NCBI RefSeq assembly: GCF_001426485.1
Contig: NZ_LMET01000001.1
Location: 2,493,078-2,557,077, forward strand
Source of the DNA: Aeromicrobium sp. Root472D3
GTDB lineage: Bacteria; Actinomycetota; Actinomycetes; Propionibacteriales; Nocardioidaceae
Direction: 5' to 3'
DNA length: 64,000 nt
The translations under genes and the position numbers were made by a program. Below the pieces are notes generated by a model that was given only the letters and a program-made list of their open reading frames with translations, made no database searches and was not told the origin of the DNA. This document shows, one piece after another, positions 1-9,072 of this stretch (its first letter is position 1; the number at the start of each line of letters is the position of its first letter).

Positions 1-217
1 TCGATCAAGTGCGCGAGCTCGGTCGGGGTCGTTGTGTGCACTCCGAAAGCTGCGGCGGTAGCCAGCACTGCCTTGTCCAGGGTCACGATGGACCAACGAT
101 CGGGCAGCAAGGTCAACGCCTCCTGGTCCATCTCTCCCTGAACGTCGTGCTTCTGCGGCGGCGTTCACCGAGGAACGTGAGTGCGTTGTTGTCCACCATG
201 AACCGCTCGGTACTCAT
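1..217 (-). pseudogene. Collapsed PIN-domain toxin-like gene
   Basis: Reading from the ATG at 217, the frame gives MSTERFMVDNNALTFLGE, the typical first strand of a PIN-domain ribonuclease (VDNNAL with the first acidic residue). After about 30 residues it hits a stop near 113. A second frame then gives a typical PIN C-terminus (LTLLPDRWSIVTLDKAVLAT, with the conserved T-x-D-x-A core) running off the left edge. The middle of the domain (about 80-100 residues) is missing, so this is an internal deletion plus frameshift, not a live nuclease. The ATG overlaps the stop of the COG2856-like gene by 4 nt (ATGA), the arrangement of COG2856/PIN pairs. The identification rests on motif recognition of two short ends. 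Confidence 0.55.
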
Positions 218-1389
218 CGCACAGCCGCCCTGAAGTCATCGATCTGAGCGGGCTTCAGCTTGTTGGAGAACATGACCCTGCAGAAGTCGCGTCGGCCTAT
301 CTCGCCGGCGTCCAGGAGCCCCAGCATCCGGCGCGAGCACTCCGTCCCGTTGTACTTGCGCAGGGCATTGACGGGCTTAGCGTTGCGTCTTGGGGGATCG
401 ACGCGACGCGCGTACTCGTCAGCAAGCTGGTCCATGTGTTCGCGGAAGGTGTCCTGCGGCAACAGGTTTAGGCGCCGCGCTCTCATCGCCAGAGCACTCG
501 GCGTGACCTTGTAAAGATTGGCGGCGTCTTTGACCGCTGCCAGCGACTCGAGGTCAAGAGTCCTGATCTCTGACGACGGGAGAAGGACCTCGCCGGCGAT
601 GTCGAACTCGCGAGGCGCGGTCTCGTCCTTGGTGTGACCGTCATAGGTCACCGGAGCGAAGGTTCCGCGCGCGACCATGACCGTCAGCAGCACCAGTGTG
701 AAGACCTTGCGACCGCTCGGTTCGAGGCGTTCGCCTTCGTCTCCGCTGGCCAGGAAGATGTACGGGACCCGTGCGTCCTTGATCGTCATCCCGCTGAAGC
801 GTGCCCGTCTCGGCATCTGCTGCGGCATGTGGTTCTTCACGCTCCTGCCTACGAGGATCTGCCTTGCCTCCAGCGCGCTGATGAGCAATTCCAGGGCGGC
901 CTCCTTAGACCTGGCGGCCTTGAGATCGTCGTTCGTGAACCCCAGCTGGCGCCGAAGGGTGTTGGCGTCCTCCTGCACCGACGTCCCGGGCTTGCCGAGG
1001 CAGCTGACGACCGTGTTCCGTGTCAGGGTCGTGTCGGCGCGCAGGATCATCTGCTTGCGCAGGAGGTCCTTGACGATCAGCTCCACGTCCGCCAGCCGCA
1101 CGATGTTGCGTGAGTTCATCGAGAAGGATGGCTTCGTGAACCCAGCCATCAACTTCTCGTTCTTCAGACGGATTTGTTCCAGGACGACGTCTGCCGGTGC
1201 GAAGAACAGCGGGTACGGGATCTCGGCGACTGTCGCCATCTCGATGAGGTCTCGGAACGAGATGTGGTTCCGCTGGAGAGCCGTCCGAACCGGGGCCCGA
1301 TCGGCGGCAACCGAGTTCTCGAACAGCGAAGCGAACACGTCGCGGTCCAGAGACACAGTCTCGCCGTTCAGCATCACGTCGATGGTCAC
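214..1389 (-). CDS. COG2856 (ImmA/IrrE-like) protein without HExxH, antitoxin-like
   Basis: 391 residues, GTG start at 1389 with AAAGGG about 8 nt upstream. The overall plan resembles XRE/ImmA-IrrE (COG2856) proteins: a helical N-terminal half (residues 1-200), a central part where the zinc-protease helix would sit, and a C-terminal VTPSALAMRARRLNLL segment (about 300-315), which matches the 'V-S-x-x-A-L-x-x-R-L' helix of that family. The HExxH motif is absent; the matching helix reads SGRKVFTLVLLTVMVARG. Such proteins often precede PIN-domain (DUF4411-like) toxins in actinobacteria, and a PIN relic follows with a 4-nt overlap. It therefore looks like the surviving half of a toxin-antitoxin pair. 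The family call is moderate because the match is to the C-terminal segment only. Confidence 0.5.
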   Translation of the reverse strand: MTIDVMLNGETVSLDRDVFASLFENSVAADRAPVRTALQRNHISFRDLIEMATVAEIPYPLFFAPADVVLEQIRLKNEKLMAGFTKPSFSMNSRNIVRLADVELIVKDLLRKQMILRADTTLTRNTVVSCLGKPGTSVQEDANTLRRQLGFTNDDLKAARSKEAALELLISALEARQILVGRSVKNHMPQQMPRRARFSGMTIKDARVPYIFLASGDEGERLEPSGRKVFTLVLLTVMVARGTFAPVTYDGHTKDETAPREFDIAGEVLLPSSEIRTLDLESLAAVKDAANLYKVTPSALAMRARRLNLLPQDTFREHMDQLADEYARRVDPPRRNAKPVNALRKYNGTECSRRMLGLLDAGEIGRRDFCRVMFSNKLKPAQIDDFRAAVR

Positions 1390-2027
1390 GGCGGCCCTTT
1401 CGATCTGCGGTTAGGCACCATGGTCCCGTCGTGAACCTGGACGTCTGTACCGACACGCCGTGAAGGCGAACATCAACTGCCGTCAGAGCGCCGATGAGTG
1501 GACTACCGGTTCGGCATAGGGCGCGGCAGCGTCGGCGGCTCGTCGGCGCCAGAAATAGGCTCATGGTGGCGCCCGATAGCGAACGGGCCGTCGCTGCTAG
1601 CTGTGCTGTTCGGGGACGTTGTTGACATCCGGCACCGTTCGGACTTCGAGGGTCCGGTCTCGCCATCGACTCTCCCTTCACGCACGCCCTTGAGGAGCAA
1701 CGCCGAAGAGCACGTGAACCAACTTTGAGATGTCCTGCGCGATGACCGGCAGGGCTCAGCGTCCTTCGTACTCAGCGTCGGTGATCGCGTCGGTGATCTG
1801 GTCGCCCCAGGTGACAGGTACCAGCAGCCCCTCCCAGCCCCGCGTCGCGAGCACGGAACAGAACAACAACATGCAGGACCCTGTCACCCGTTGATGGGTC
1901 TGTCGGGTAAGCATTTCCTCGCTAAGCACGCCGCGATCGTCATCGACGACTGACCTAGGTTGCCGCAATCTTCGCCATCTTCGGCACCAGAGAGTCGCCG
2001 GGACGATGCGATGGCACCGGTAGTCGG
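1390..2027. other. Non-coding stretch, no recognised gene
   Basis: About 640 bases between the COG2856-like gene and the P450 reductase. Short frames exist on both strands, the best being a 70-residue minus-strand frame at 1756-1968, but none has a good ribosome site or a recognisable motif. It looks like decayed DNA at a junction within the island. Confidence 0.5.
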
Positions 2028-2984
2028 TCAGAGGTCAAGCACGAGCCGTTCGGTCAGGGCGCGCGAGACGCACGGCAACATGTACGCGTTCTCCGCCCGC
2101 TCCTCGGGGGTGAGAACGGAGTCGCGGTGGTCCGGGATCCCACTGAGGACCGTGACCTCGCATGTCCCGCAGGTACCGACCTCGCACGAGGAGCCGAGGT
2201 TCGCGCCAGCCTCGTTCAAGGCCTCGAGGAGGGTTCGGTCGCTCGGCACCTGAACCGTCAGACCGCTGCGGTCGAGCGTCACCTCGACCGGCTGCTCAAT
2301 GCCGGCATCCAGCTCGAGGGGCTTGAAGTGCTCGATGTGCAGGGCGCCCGCGGGCCAGCCGACGGAAGCACGCTCGACTGCGTCCAGCAGCGGGGTGGGA
2401 CCGCAGCAGTAGATCAGCGTGTCGTCCCGTGCGGCGCCGATGAGAGTGTCCAGCGGCAGCAGACCGATCTCGTCCTCGGGGTAGACGTGGACTCGCGCGC
2501 CGAGACTCTCCAACTGATCGAGGTAGGCCATCGTGGCACGGTTGCGACCTCCGTAGTGCAGCTCCCAGTCCGCGCCCCGGCGTTCGGCCTCGCGCACCAT
2601 CGTGACGATCGGCGTGACCCCGATGCCCCCTGCGACGAACACGTAGCACGGGCTCAGCTCCAGCTCAAAGGAGTTGCGAGGTGCCGACACCGGCAGGGTG
2701 TCGTCGCTGTCGAGGACGTCGTGCAGGAACGACGAACCTCCTCGGCTCTCCTGCTCGCGCAGCACGGCGATCCGGTACTCGTCTCGTGCCAAGGGGTCCC
2801 CGCACAGGGAGTACTGCCGCCGCACGTCACCGCACTGCACCTCGAGATGAGCGCCGGCCGACCAGCTGGGCAGCGGCGCGTCGCCGGTCAGGACGATCTC
2901 GACCACGTCGGTCGAGAGCGGCACCTTGCGGCTCACTCGAAGGGCGAGATCGGTGTTCGTGGCTCGGGCTGTCGCCGTGCTCAT
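2028..2984 (-). CDS. PDR/VanB-type oxidoreductase (flavin, NAD, 2Fe-2S), P450 reductase
   Basis: 318 residues. The ATG at 2984 overlaps the P450 stop by 4 nt (ATGA). A longer frame starting at 3152 is out of frame with the P450 and unlikely. Domain order: flavin-binding barrel (residues 12-110, with RQYSLCG at 56-62), NAD-binding fold (113-220, GGIGVTP at 119-125), and plant-type ferredoxin domain (230-318) with the cluster ligands C267, C272, C275 and C305. This is the one-polypeptide phthalate-dioxygenase-reductase architecture, which passes electrons from NAD(P)H through flavin to an iron-sulfur centre. Its coupling to the P450 makes it the likely electron donor of that enzyme in the cytoplasm. 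The substrate of the system is not evident from the sequence. Confidence 0.9.
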   Translation of the reverse strand: MSTATARATNTDLALRVSRKVPLSTDVVEIVLTGDAPLPSWSAGAHLEVQCGDVRRQYSLCGDPLARDEYRIAVLREQESRGGSSFLHDVLDSDDTLPVSAPRNSFELELSPCYVFVAGGIGVTPIVTMVREAERRGADWELHYGGRNRATMAYLDQLESLGARVHVYPEDEIGLLPLDTLIGAARDDTLIYCCGPTPLLDAVERASVGWPAGALHIEHFKPLELDAGIEQPVEVTLDRSGLTVQVPSDRTLLEALNEAGANLGSSCEVGTCGTCEVTVLSGIPDHRDSVLTPEERAENAYMLPCVSRALTERLVLDL

Positions 2985-4216
2985 CCCTGGCTGCTCCGCG
3001 GGTGGAAGGTGACCGGCAGGCTCAGCAGGGCCGGGAAGATGAGGTCCGGGAAGCGGTGGCCGTCCTCGCGCAGGTCGACTGATCCGAACTGCGCCACGAG
3101 TCCGCGCAGCGTCTCCTGGAGCTGAATGCGCGCGATCGGCGCACCGAGGCAATGGTGCATGCCGCCGCCGAAGGCGACGTGACCGGACGCGTTCTCCCGC
3201 CGAAGGTCGAGCCGGTCGGGGTCCGGAAACTGCTCGGGGTCACGGTTGGCGCCGGCCACCATCACGATGACGCGCGTGCCCGATGCGAGGACCTTGCCGT
3301 CGGACAGCTCGAAGTCGTCAACAAGGTAGCGCTCGCGCACGTGAAGAGGCGTCCGGTAACGCAGGAGCTCCTCGACCGCCCCGGGGATCAACTCTGGCTC
3401 GTTGTGGAGGACCGAGAGCAGATCGGGCTCCTGGCACAGCACCTCGACCAGGTTGGAGATCGACGTGCGGGTCGTCTCGTAGCCCGCGTCAAGGATCGTG
3501 TGCATGAGTGACAGGACCTCGATGTGGCTCAAGTCCCCGCGATCTTCTGCCTCGAGGAGCAGCTGCACGAACGGGCTGTGCTCCTCGCGCGACTTGCTCG
3601 CGACGAACGTGTCGAAGTAGTCGAGGTAGAACTGTGTGATGTTCTCGAGCCCAGCCCGTTCGTCGTCGCCGAGCGGCTTCGGCGCGAAGATGAGCAGGAA
3701 GGCGTGCTGGTTCTCCGTCAGGTGCTGCCAGTCCTCCTCGGGGATGCCGAGGAAGCGACAGATGACGCCTCGCGGGATGTCGACGCCGAGATCTTGGACC
3801 GCGTCGACCTCGCCGTTCTTGGCCGCCACGTTGGCCATGGCCCGAGCCACCGACTCGGTCGCGAACTCACGAAACTGCTCGACACGACGCGGGATGAACA
3901 TGGGCCCGACGACGTTCCGCAGCCGCGCGTGGTCAGGGTCGTCGATCTGCACGAGGTTGGCGCGCAGTCGCTGTCGTGCCACACCGTCGAACCACGGCGG
4001 CGCCTCGGTCCCGACCGGCTGGACACGGCCCTCGGGCAAACGGAGGACGGCGCGAACGTCTTGGTAGCGACTGACGACCCAAGCGGGGTCCCCCGGGCCG
4101 AGCTGGAGCGGAAACACAACTTCGGAACGAAGACGTTCGTAGGCCGCGGTCCGGTCGCCAGCGAGGAACTCGGGGTCGGTCAGGTCGATCGGGAAGTCGA
4201 GGGTGTCGGCGGACAT
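2981..4216 (-). CDS. Cytochrome P450 monooxygenase
   Basis: 411 residues from the ATG at 4216, the usual size of a soluble bacterial P450. Upstream in-frame ATGs at 4261 and 4339 are possible but would add non-conserved residues. Visible motifs: PDHARLR (94-100); I-helix AGYETTR (244-250), where the usual acid D is E; ExxR at E283/R286; and the heme loop FGGGMHHCLG (349-358) with the axial ligand Cys356. It inserts one oxygen atom into an unknown substrate, with electrons from the overlapping reductase gene. Neighbouring genes (cupin dioxygenase, FAH hydrolase, CoA ligase) suggest breakdown of an aromatic or alicyclic compound, which is inference. An inverted GTTAT/ATAAC pair upstream may be a LysR site. 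Confidence 0.93.
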   Translation of the reverse strand: MSADTLDFPIDLTDPEFLAGDRTAAYERLRSEVVFPLQLGPGDPAWVVSRYQDVRAVLRLPEGRVQPVGTEAPPWFDGVARQRLRANLVQIDDPDHARLRNVVGPMFIPRRVEQFREFATESVARAMANVAAKNGEVDAVQDLGVDIPRGVICRFLGIPEEDWQHLTENQHAFLLIFAPKPLGDDERAGLENITQFYLDYFDTFVASKSREEHSPFVQLLLEAEDRGDLSHIEVLSLMHTILDAGYETTRTSISNLVEVLCQEPDLLSVLHNEPELIPGAVEELLRYRTPLHVRERYLVDDFELSDGKVLASGTRVIVMVAGANRDPEQFPDPDRLDLRRENASGHVAFGGGMHHCLGAPIARIQLQETLRGLVAQFGSVDLREDGHRFPDLIFPALLSLPVTFHPRSSQG

Positions 4217-4299
4217 CAGGGGCTCGCTCTCAGCTGTCGGGAAATACTGGTGGTGCACCATCGCGGACCGGCCGAGCCGGATCACTGTGGCGTCAATCA

Positions 4300-4325
4300 C
4301 GTTATGGCGTCCGTGCCCTATAACG
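4300..4325. promoter_or_regulatory. Inverted repeat CGTTAT-N14-ATAACG upstream of the P450 operon
   Basis: Perfect 6-bp arms (4300-4305 and 4320-4325) lie about 85-110 bp upstream of the P450 start. The left arm extends to GTTATGGC, close to the GTTATGAC half-site of the LysR intergenic dyad at 9131-9174. A role as operator for the cluster's LysR protein is inference. Confidence 0.35.
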
Positions 4326-4449
4326 CCAAGACAAGTCAACTGATCTGCCCATCATGGAAAGGTGATGTCGCTCGGACCGCTTCTCGCTATGGGTCCAGTC
4401 GCGAACTCAGATTGGCGGTGCTCGATGCGGCCGGTAACGGTGAGTCGAC

Positions 4450-5231
4450 ATGACCATCGACGTGGCCCTGTTCAGCGGATCGCGCCGCCTACATCGGAAG
4501 TCGGTGGCAGACCGCTCCCGGCACGTCCGCGGTGGACGCCCACTCGACACGAACGGTGCTCGCCGAAGTCTCTGACTGTGGTGTCGCCGAGGCCGACGCT
4601 GCACTCGAGGCCGCCGCCTGTGCCCTACCGCTCTGAAGGAATCGCTCCTACGTGCACGCCGACGTTGTCGACGAGGTCGTGGATCGCTTCACCCGGGCGG
4701 TCGACTCGCTGAGTCTCGGGGCCGCCGTCGACGGCGCCGACATCGGACCGCTGACCTCAGCCGAGGCCGTCGACAAGGTCGAGCGGCTCGTCGCCCAGGA
4801 ACTCGAGGACGGCGCGACGCTGGCCCACCGGGCCAGGATTCCGGAGCTGGCGAAGTTACTTCTCGGCATCGACCGTCCTGCGCGACGTCCGCCCGCACGC
4901 GCGCATCCCGGGCGAAGAGATCTTCGGCCCCGTGACGCCTATCGTCACGGGGCACGACTACGCGCAGCTGCACGAGCTGGTCAACGCGAGCGACGCCGGA
5001 CTCGTGGCGTACGTCTACGCAGCAGATCTGCAGGACGCCGTGTGGCTCGCTGAGTCGTTCGAGGTCGGCATGGTCGGTATCAACCGAGCTGTCGTGTCGG
5101 ACCCGTCTGCTCCGTTCGGCGGGGTGAAGAGCAGGGGGCTGGGCCGTGAGAGCGCACGACTGGAGCTCGTGGAGTTTCTCCAGCCTGAGGGCCTCAGCAT
5201 CAGCTGGCCGCGAGCCAGCGATGAACCCTCA
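4450..5231 (+). pseudogene. Decayed NAD(P)-dependent aldehyde dehydrogenase
   Basis: Three pieces of one aldehyde dehydrogenase can be read. From the ATG at 4450, shifting frame near 4485, comes an N-terminus with YIGSRWQTAPGTSAVDA and VLAEVSDCGVAEADAALEAA, ending in a stop near 4638. The frame from 4649 gives SYVHADVVDEVVDRFTRAVD and DGADIGPLTSAEAVDKVE, the region just after the catalytic Cys. After another shift near 4865, HARIPGEEIFGPVTPIV and PFGGVKSRGLGRES follow, the usual C-terminus. The NAD-binding core, the catalytic Glu and the catalytic Cys (about 250 residues) are gone. The closest family by eye is succinate-semialdehyde/aldehyde dehydrogenase. The cluster has therefore lost this step, or another aldehyde dehydrogenase supplies it. 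Confidence 0.85.
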
Positions 5232-6245
5232 GCCGAGAAGTCCCTCGAGTCGGTAGACGCGCTTGGCCGTCCCTGCGAAGATCGCCTCGCGCTCGGACTG
5301 CGAGCAGCCCGCCGTGATGCGCTGGTAGGCGTTGCAGACGTGCCCGAACGGGCCGGAGCCGTCGGTCGGGAGGTTGCTCTCGAACATCATGCGATCGGCA
5401 CCGAACAGCTCGACGGACGTCTCGACGTAGGGACGCCACTCCGCCGCGAGGGTCTCGGAGCTCGCCGGCGGGTCGGCAAGGAACGTGGGTGAGCCGGACA
5501 GGAACGATCCGAGTCCACCCATCTTGACCGTGACGTTTTCGCACGCGGCAATGGCGGCCATGTCCGCCCTCCACTGGTCAAACTCCTCCTCCAGCTTGCC
5601 CGTGTGACGTCCAATGCCGACGGGGTGACCGAGGTGGTCGACGACGATCGACGTCTCCGGGAAGTCCCGGGCGAGCGCGAGGATGTCGGTCAGCTGGGGA
5701 GAGAGTACGAACGCGTCGAAGCTCAGCCCGAGCGGTGCCAGGTGGGCGAAGCCGCGCCGGAAGTTCTCGCCGAGGTACATGCCCGGACCGTGGTCGAAGA
5801 CCGCTCCGACGATCGACTCGTCCTCGTCCCACAGAGCTTCCTGTCGCACCCCCCTCAGCCGGTGCGGCGCCTCCGCGACCGACGCTTCGAGGGTCTCGCG
5901 GACGTCAGGGTGGCGCAGGTCGGCCCGCCCGACAAACGCGGTCGCGACACGGATGCCGCGGTACTTGCCCGTGGCGCCCATCGCCGCCTGACCGCCGAAG
6001 AACTCGAGCTCGCCGACGGTTTGGAGGTGCTCGGGAACGTCGGTGCGGTACATCGCCTGCGACTCCATGGCGATCGTCGCGATGACGTTATGCCCGTCGG
6101 ACACGAAGTCTGTGTACTCGTCGATGAGGAACCGCTCGCGGCGCATGACCATGCGGACGATGTTGTTCGGGTGGTCGAACAGGTGGTGGTGGGTGTCGAT
6201 GACGGGGAGGTCGGGGTCGATTGGCGGCTCGGTTTCAGACGGCAC
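5229..6245 (-). CDS. Amidohydrolase family 2 protein (metal-dependent TIM barrel)
   Basis: 338 residues from a GTG at 6245 with AGAGGAG about 8 nt upstream; the longer frame to 6287 lacks a ribosome site. The N-terminal VIDTHHHLFDH is the H-x-H metal motif of amidohydrolase_2 (PF04909). Later VVDHLGHP supplies a conserved His, and FGADRMMFESNLP contains the terminal acidic/Asn region (usual form D-R-x-M-x-G-S-D/N-x-P). Members hydrolyse lactones or decarboxylate aromatic and dicarboxylic acids (LigI, gamma-resorcylate decarboxylase and relatives). It is the last gene of the 9072-to-5229 operon, after a 96-nt gap. The exact reaction cannot be read from the sequence. Confidence 0.85.
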   Translation of the reverse strand: MPSETEPPIDPDLPVIDTHHHLFDHPNNIVRMVMRRERFLIDEYTDFVSDGHNVIATIAMESQAMYRTDVPEHLQTVGELEFFGGQAAMGATGKYRGIRVATAFVGRADLRHPDVRETLEASVAEAPHRLRGVRQEALWDEDESIVGAVFDHGPGMYLGENFRRGFAHLAPLGLSFDAFVLSPQLTDILALARDFPETSIVVDHLGHPVGIGRHTGKLEEEFDQWRADMAAIAACENVTVKMGGLGSFLSGSPTFLADPPASSETLAAEWRPYVETSVELFGADRMMFESNLPTDGSGPFGHVCNAYQRITAGCSQSEREAIFAGTAKRVYRLEGLLG

Positions 6246-6341
6246 GGTGAGGCTCCTCTTTTCGTGTTGCGGTGCGCCGAGTCGCACCTGATGGGGTCTA
6301 GACGGGAACGGGTGGTGCTGCTGGACGGCGTGCTCAGCCGG

Positions 6342-7196
6342 TCATGGCGCTGCGACCTCGGCGCGCACGACGTTCCTCAGCTCGAGCAACCCGGGGATTG
6401 ACACTTCCAGCCTCTCCCCCGGCTGCAGGTAGCGCGGCGGATCCTGGCGGTGGCCGATGCCCGGGGGCGTGCCGAGCGCGACGACGTCGCCCGGCACCAG
6501 GGTGACGAAGGCGCTGACGTAAGCGATGACGGCCGAGACGTCGAAGGTCAGGTTGGCCAGCGACCCTCGTTGAACCTCGACGCCCTCGAGCCGGGTCACG
6601 ATCTCCAGGGCAGCGGGGTCAGGGACCTCGTCGGTGGTGACGATCCACGGCCCCCAGGAGCCGGAGCCGTCGAAGTTCTTGCCGGCTGTGGCTTGCGGGC
6701 TGTGGAGCTGGAACTCGCGCACACTGTTCTCGCCCATCACGCTGAAGCCGGCGACGTGACTCATCGCGTCGGCGCGGCTGATGTGTCGACCGCCGTCACC
6801 GATGACCACGGCAACTTCGCCCTCCCAGTCGAGCGTGTCCGACACGAACGGCGCTACGAGCGGCACCTCGTGTCCCACGAACGACGACGCGAAACGCGTA
6901 AACAGGGTGGGATGCTCGGTCGGCTTGGCACCGACCTCGGCTGCGTGCGAGTTGAAGTTGTGGCCGACGCAGACGACGTGCTCGGGCCGCGGCACAGGCG
7001 GTAGCCATGTCGCCTCAGTGAGACTCACTACCGGGTGCTGCTCCAGCTCGTCCGCAAGCCGCTGTTGGGCGTCGCTCGGAAGGAGACCAACCAGGCCGGA
7101 CCGACCGGCGGTGTCCGACACGTCGTGCACGGTGTGACCGTCGATTGACGCGACGACCCGGGTCTCTCCGTCGAGTTCGACCGTAGCCAGCCTCAT
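6342..7196 (-). CDS. Fumarylacetoacetate hydrolase (FAH) family protein
   Basis: 284 residues; the ATG at 7196 overlaps the stop of the DapA-like gene by 4 nt. The FAH fold is clear: VVCVGHNFNSHAAEVG (the usual C-x-G-x-N-Y-x-x-H), FTRFASSFVG, the metal-binding segment DWEGEVAVVIG (E-x-E type acids), AGKNFDGSGSWGPWIVT, and GDVVALGTPPGIG. Such enzymes cleave or hydrate 2-oxo acids, for example fumarylpyruvate in the gentisate route or 2-oxohept-3-enedioate. A gentisate-dioxygenase-like cupin in the same cluster makes a fumarylpyruvate-type hydrolase attractive, but no maleylpyruvate isomerase is seen. The substrate is therefore uncertain. Confidence 0.9.
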   Translation of the reverse strand: MRLATVELDGETRVVASIDGHTVHDVSDTAGRSGLVGLLPSDAQQRLADELEQHPVVSLTEATWLPPVPRPEHVVCVGHNFNSHAAEVGAKPTEHPTLFTRFASSFVGHEVPLVAPFVSDTLDWEGEVAVVIGDGGRHISRADAMSHVAGFSVMGENSVREFQLHSPQATAGKNFDGSGSWGPWIVTTDEVPDPAALEIVTRLEGVEVQRGSLANLTFDVSAVIAYVSAFVTLVPGDVVALGTPPGIGHRQDPPRYLQPGERLEVSIPGLLELRNVVRAEVAAP

Positions 7197-8125
7197 CGGA
7201 CCGCTCGCTCTGCGTCGATCAGGTCGGCGGCCTCGGCCAGCAGTGCACGGACCCGCTCGACCCCGGACGGTGTGGTCTCGGCGAGCGGCGGGCGCACGTG
7301 GGCGGACGCGATCCGTCCCTCTTTCTGGAGGATCCACTTCAACGTGGTGGGGTTCGTCTCGACGAATAGGGCGTCGACGACGGGGTGGAGGGCGTAGTGG
7401 ATGCGACGGGCTCCTTCGTGGTCGCCGGCGAGCCACAGGTCGTACATGCGGGCGCAGGCTGCTGGCGCCACGTTCGCGGTGGCACTGATGTAGCCGATGC
7501 CGCCGAGCGCGAGCAGAGGAAGGCATAGCAGCTCGATCCCGGACCAGACGAGCAGGTCCTCGTCGGCCGCCTCGATGACGCGGGAGAAGTGCTCGAAGTC
7601 CTTGGTCGTCTCTTTGATGCCGACGACGTTCGGGACGTCGCGGTAGAGCCGCGCGACGGTCTTGGGAGCAAGCTCCACCGCCGTCCGGGACGGGACGTTG
7701 TAGGCGATGATCGGGAGGTCTGGGTACTCACGCGCCACGGTGGAGTACCAGGTGTACAGCGCGTCCTGGGTGGGTCGGGCGTAGTACGGGGTGATGACCA
7801 GTGCGGCGTCCGCGCCCGCGTCGACGGCCTCGCCCGTCAGGCGGATCGTCTCGTCGAGCTTTGCCGAGCCGGTGCCCGCGATGAACGGGACGCGGTCACC
7901 GACGGCCTCGGCCACGGTGTGTATCGCACGAGCCCGTTCGTCGATGGTTTGAGCGCTCGGTTCGCCCGTGGAGCCTCCGATCGAGACGCCGTGGGTACCG
8001 GCGGCGAGCTGCCACTCGACGAGCGAGGTGATGCTCTTCTCGTCGAGCTCGCCGTCGTCGGTGAACGGGGTGATGAGCGGGACGATGGAGCCCGAGATGA
8101 GCTCGGGCGTGTTGCGGAACCTCAT
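7193..8125 (-). CDS. DapA-like aldolase/lyase
   Basis: 310 residues, the size of dihydrodipicolinate synthase family members. The phosphate or carboxylate loop is GSTGE (51-55) instead of the usual GTTGE, the active-site Tyr lies in YNVPSRT (Tyr142), and the Schiff-base Lys is in GIKETT (Lys171). It should condense or cleave a 2-oxo acid through a lysine imine. Being embedded with a FAH hydrolase and P450 argues for a catabolic aldolase or hydratase-aldolase rather than lysine biosynthesis. The start overlaps the upstream gene by 4 nt and the stop overlaps the next gene by 4 nt, so the three enzymes are translationally coupled. Confidence 0.88.
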   Translation of the reverse strand: MRFRNTPELISGSIVPLITPFTDDGELDEKSITSLVEWQLAAGTHGVSIGGSTGEPSAQTIDERARAIHTVAEAVGDRVPFIAGTGSAKLDETIRLTGEAVDAGADAALVITPYYARPTQDALYTWYSTVAREYPDLPIIAYNVPSRTAVELAPKTVARLYRDVPNVVGIKETTKDFEHFSRVIEAADEDLLVWSGIELLCLPLLALGGIGYISATANVAPAACARMYDLWLAGDHEGARRIHYALHPVVDALFVETNPTTLKWILQKEGRIASAHVRPPLAETTPSGVERVRALLAEAADLIDAERAVR

Positions 8126-9072
8126 GCTCCGACCTCCTGACGATCGAGGACGAGCGCAGCGACCGCGAGGTCACACAGTCCCGAACCCATGCCCTTGAAC
8201 ACCGTCAGCGCTGGCTGATCGGGACGACCGACGCCGTCCTCCAGCAACCGCCCGAGCTCGACGGTCCCGGCCAGGTCGTCGCCGAGCGCGTCCTTGAGCT
8301 CCTTGCTCGCCCGACGCGCGTTCTCCAGATCGTCGACGACGACCAGGCTTCCTGCCTCGACCACGCCCGGAAGCAGCTCTGCGGCGCTCGGCAGGATGGC
8401 TCCCACCGCGTTCACGTGGGCCCCGGGTGCCAACCACTCCCGCGCGAGGAAGGGGTCAGCGGCGCGCGTGACGGCCGTGACGATGGGCGAGCCGTCCACG
8501 GCGTCCCTCGCGTCATCGAACTGGTCGACCCGCAGCCCCAGCTCGCGCTCTAGGGTCACGGCGAACGCCTGTCGGTTCGCCGGAGTCCGGCTCCACACGC
8601 GAATCGCCTCAAGCGGCCGAACCAGCGAGACGGCCGTCGCCTGCTGGAACGCCTGACGCCCGCTGCCAAGGACTGTGAGCACGTTCGCTTCTGGCGCAGC
8701 TAGTAGGTCAGTGGCGACCGCGGCGGTCGCGGCCGTGCGGAAGGCGCCCAGCTGCCCAGCATCCATCACGGCCAGGACCGCTCCCGTCCGAGCGTCGAAC
8801 AGCGATAGCAACGCGCTTGCCCCCGCAGGCGTGTTGACCCAGCTCTTGAAGGCCACGAGCCCCCGGCTCTCGTCAACCGCGCCGAGGGTGTGGGCGGTGG
8901 ACCGGTCATCCCAAGCCGCCATCGACTTGGCGATGGGTCGAGCCTCCCCGCGAGCCGCCGCGCGCAGAACTGCGCGCACCGCGTCGGTCGCACGACCTTG
9001 GTCGACAGCCGCGACGACGTCGCTGCCCTCGAGCACCGAGGTATGGATGTTGGGACGTGTAGTGGTCGCCAC
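8122..9072 (-). CDS. Ornithine cyclodeaminase / mu-crystallin family protein
   Basis: 316 residues from a GTG at 9072 with AGGAAGG about 8 nt upstream; first gene of the catabolic operon. Rossmann-type NAD binding is visible as LTVLGSGRQAFQQA, followed by IRVWSRTPANRQAFA. Upstream lies the family signature FKSWVNTPAG and LLSLFDARTGAVLAVMDAG, then LGAFRTAATAAVATDLLA; near the end come LAPGAHVNAVGA and GLCDLAVA. Family members are NAD(P)H-dependent imine or amino-acid dehydrogenases and deaminases. In this setting it may act on a nitrogen-bearing intermediate or as a simple dehydrogenase. The substrate is not inferable. Confidence 0.85.
   Translation of the reverse strand: MATTTRPNIHTSVLEGSDVVAAVDQGRATDAVRAVLRAAARGEARPIAKSMAAWDDRSTAHTLGAVDESRGLVAFKSWVNTPAGASALLSLFDARTGAVLAVMDAGQLGAFRTAATAAVATDLLAAPEANVLTVLGSGRQAFQQATAVSLVRPLEAIRVWSRTPANRQAFAVTLERELGLRVDQFDDARDAVDGSPIVTAVTRAADPFLAREWLAPGAHVNAVGAILPSAAELLPGVVEAGSLVVVDDLENARRASKELKDALGDDLAGTVELGRLLEDGVGRPDQPALTVFKGMGSGLCDLAVAALVLDRQEVGA

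Noticed and set aside
1756..1968. 70-residue minus-strand frame
   Set aside because: No ribosome site, no recognisable motif, and isolated between a broken toxin pair and the P450 cluster.
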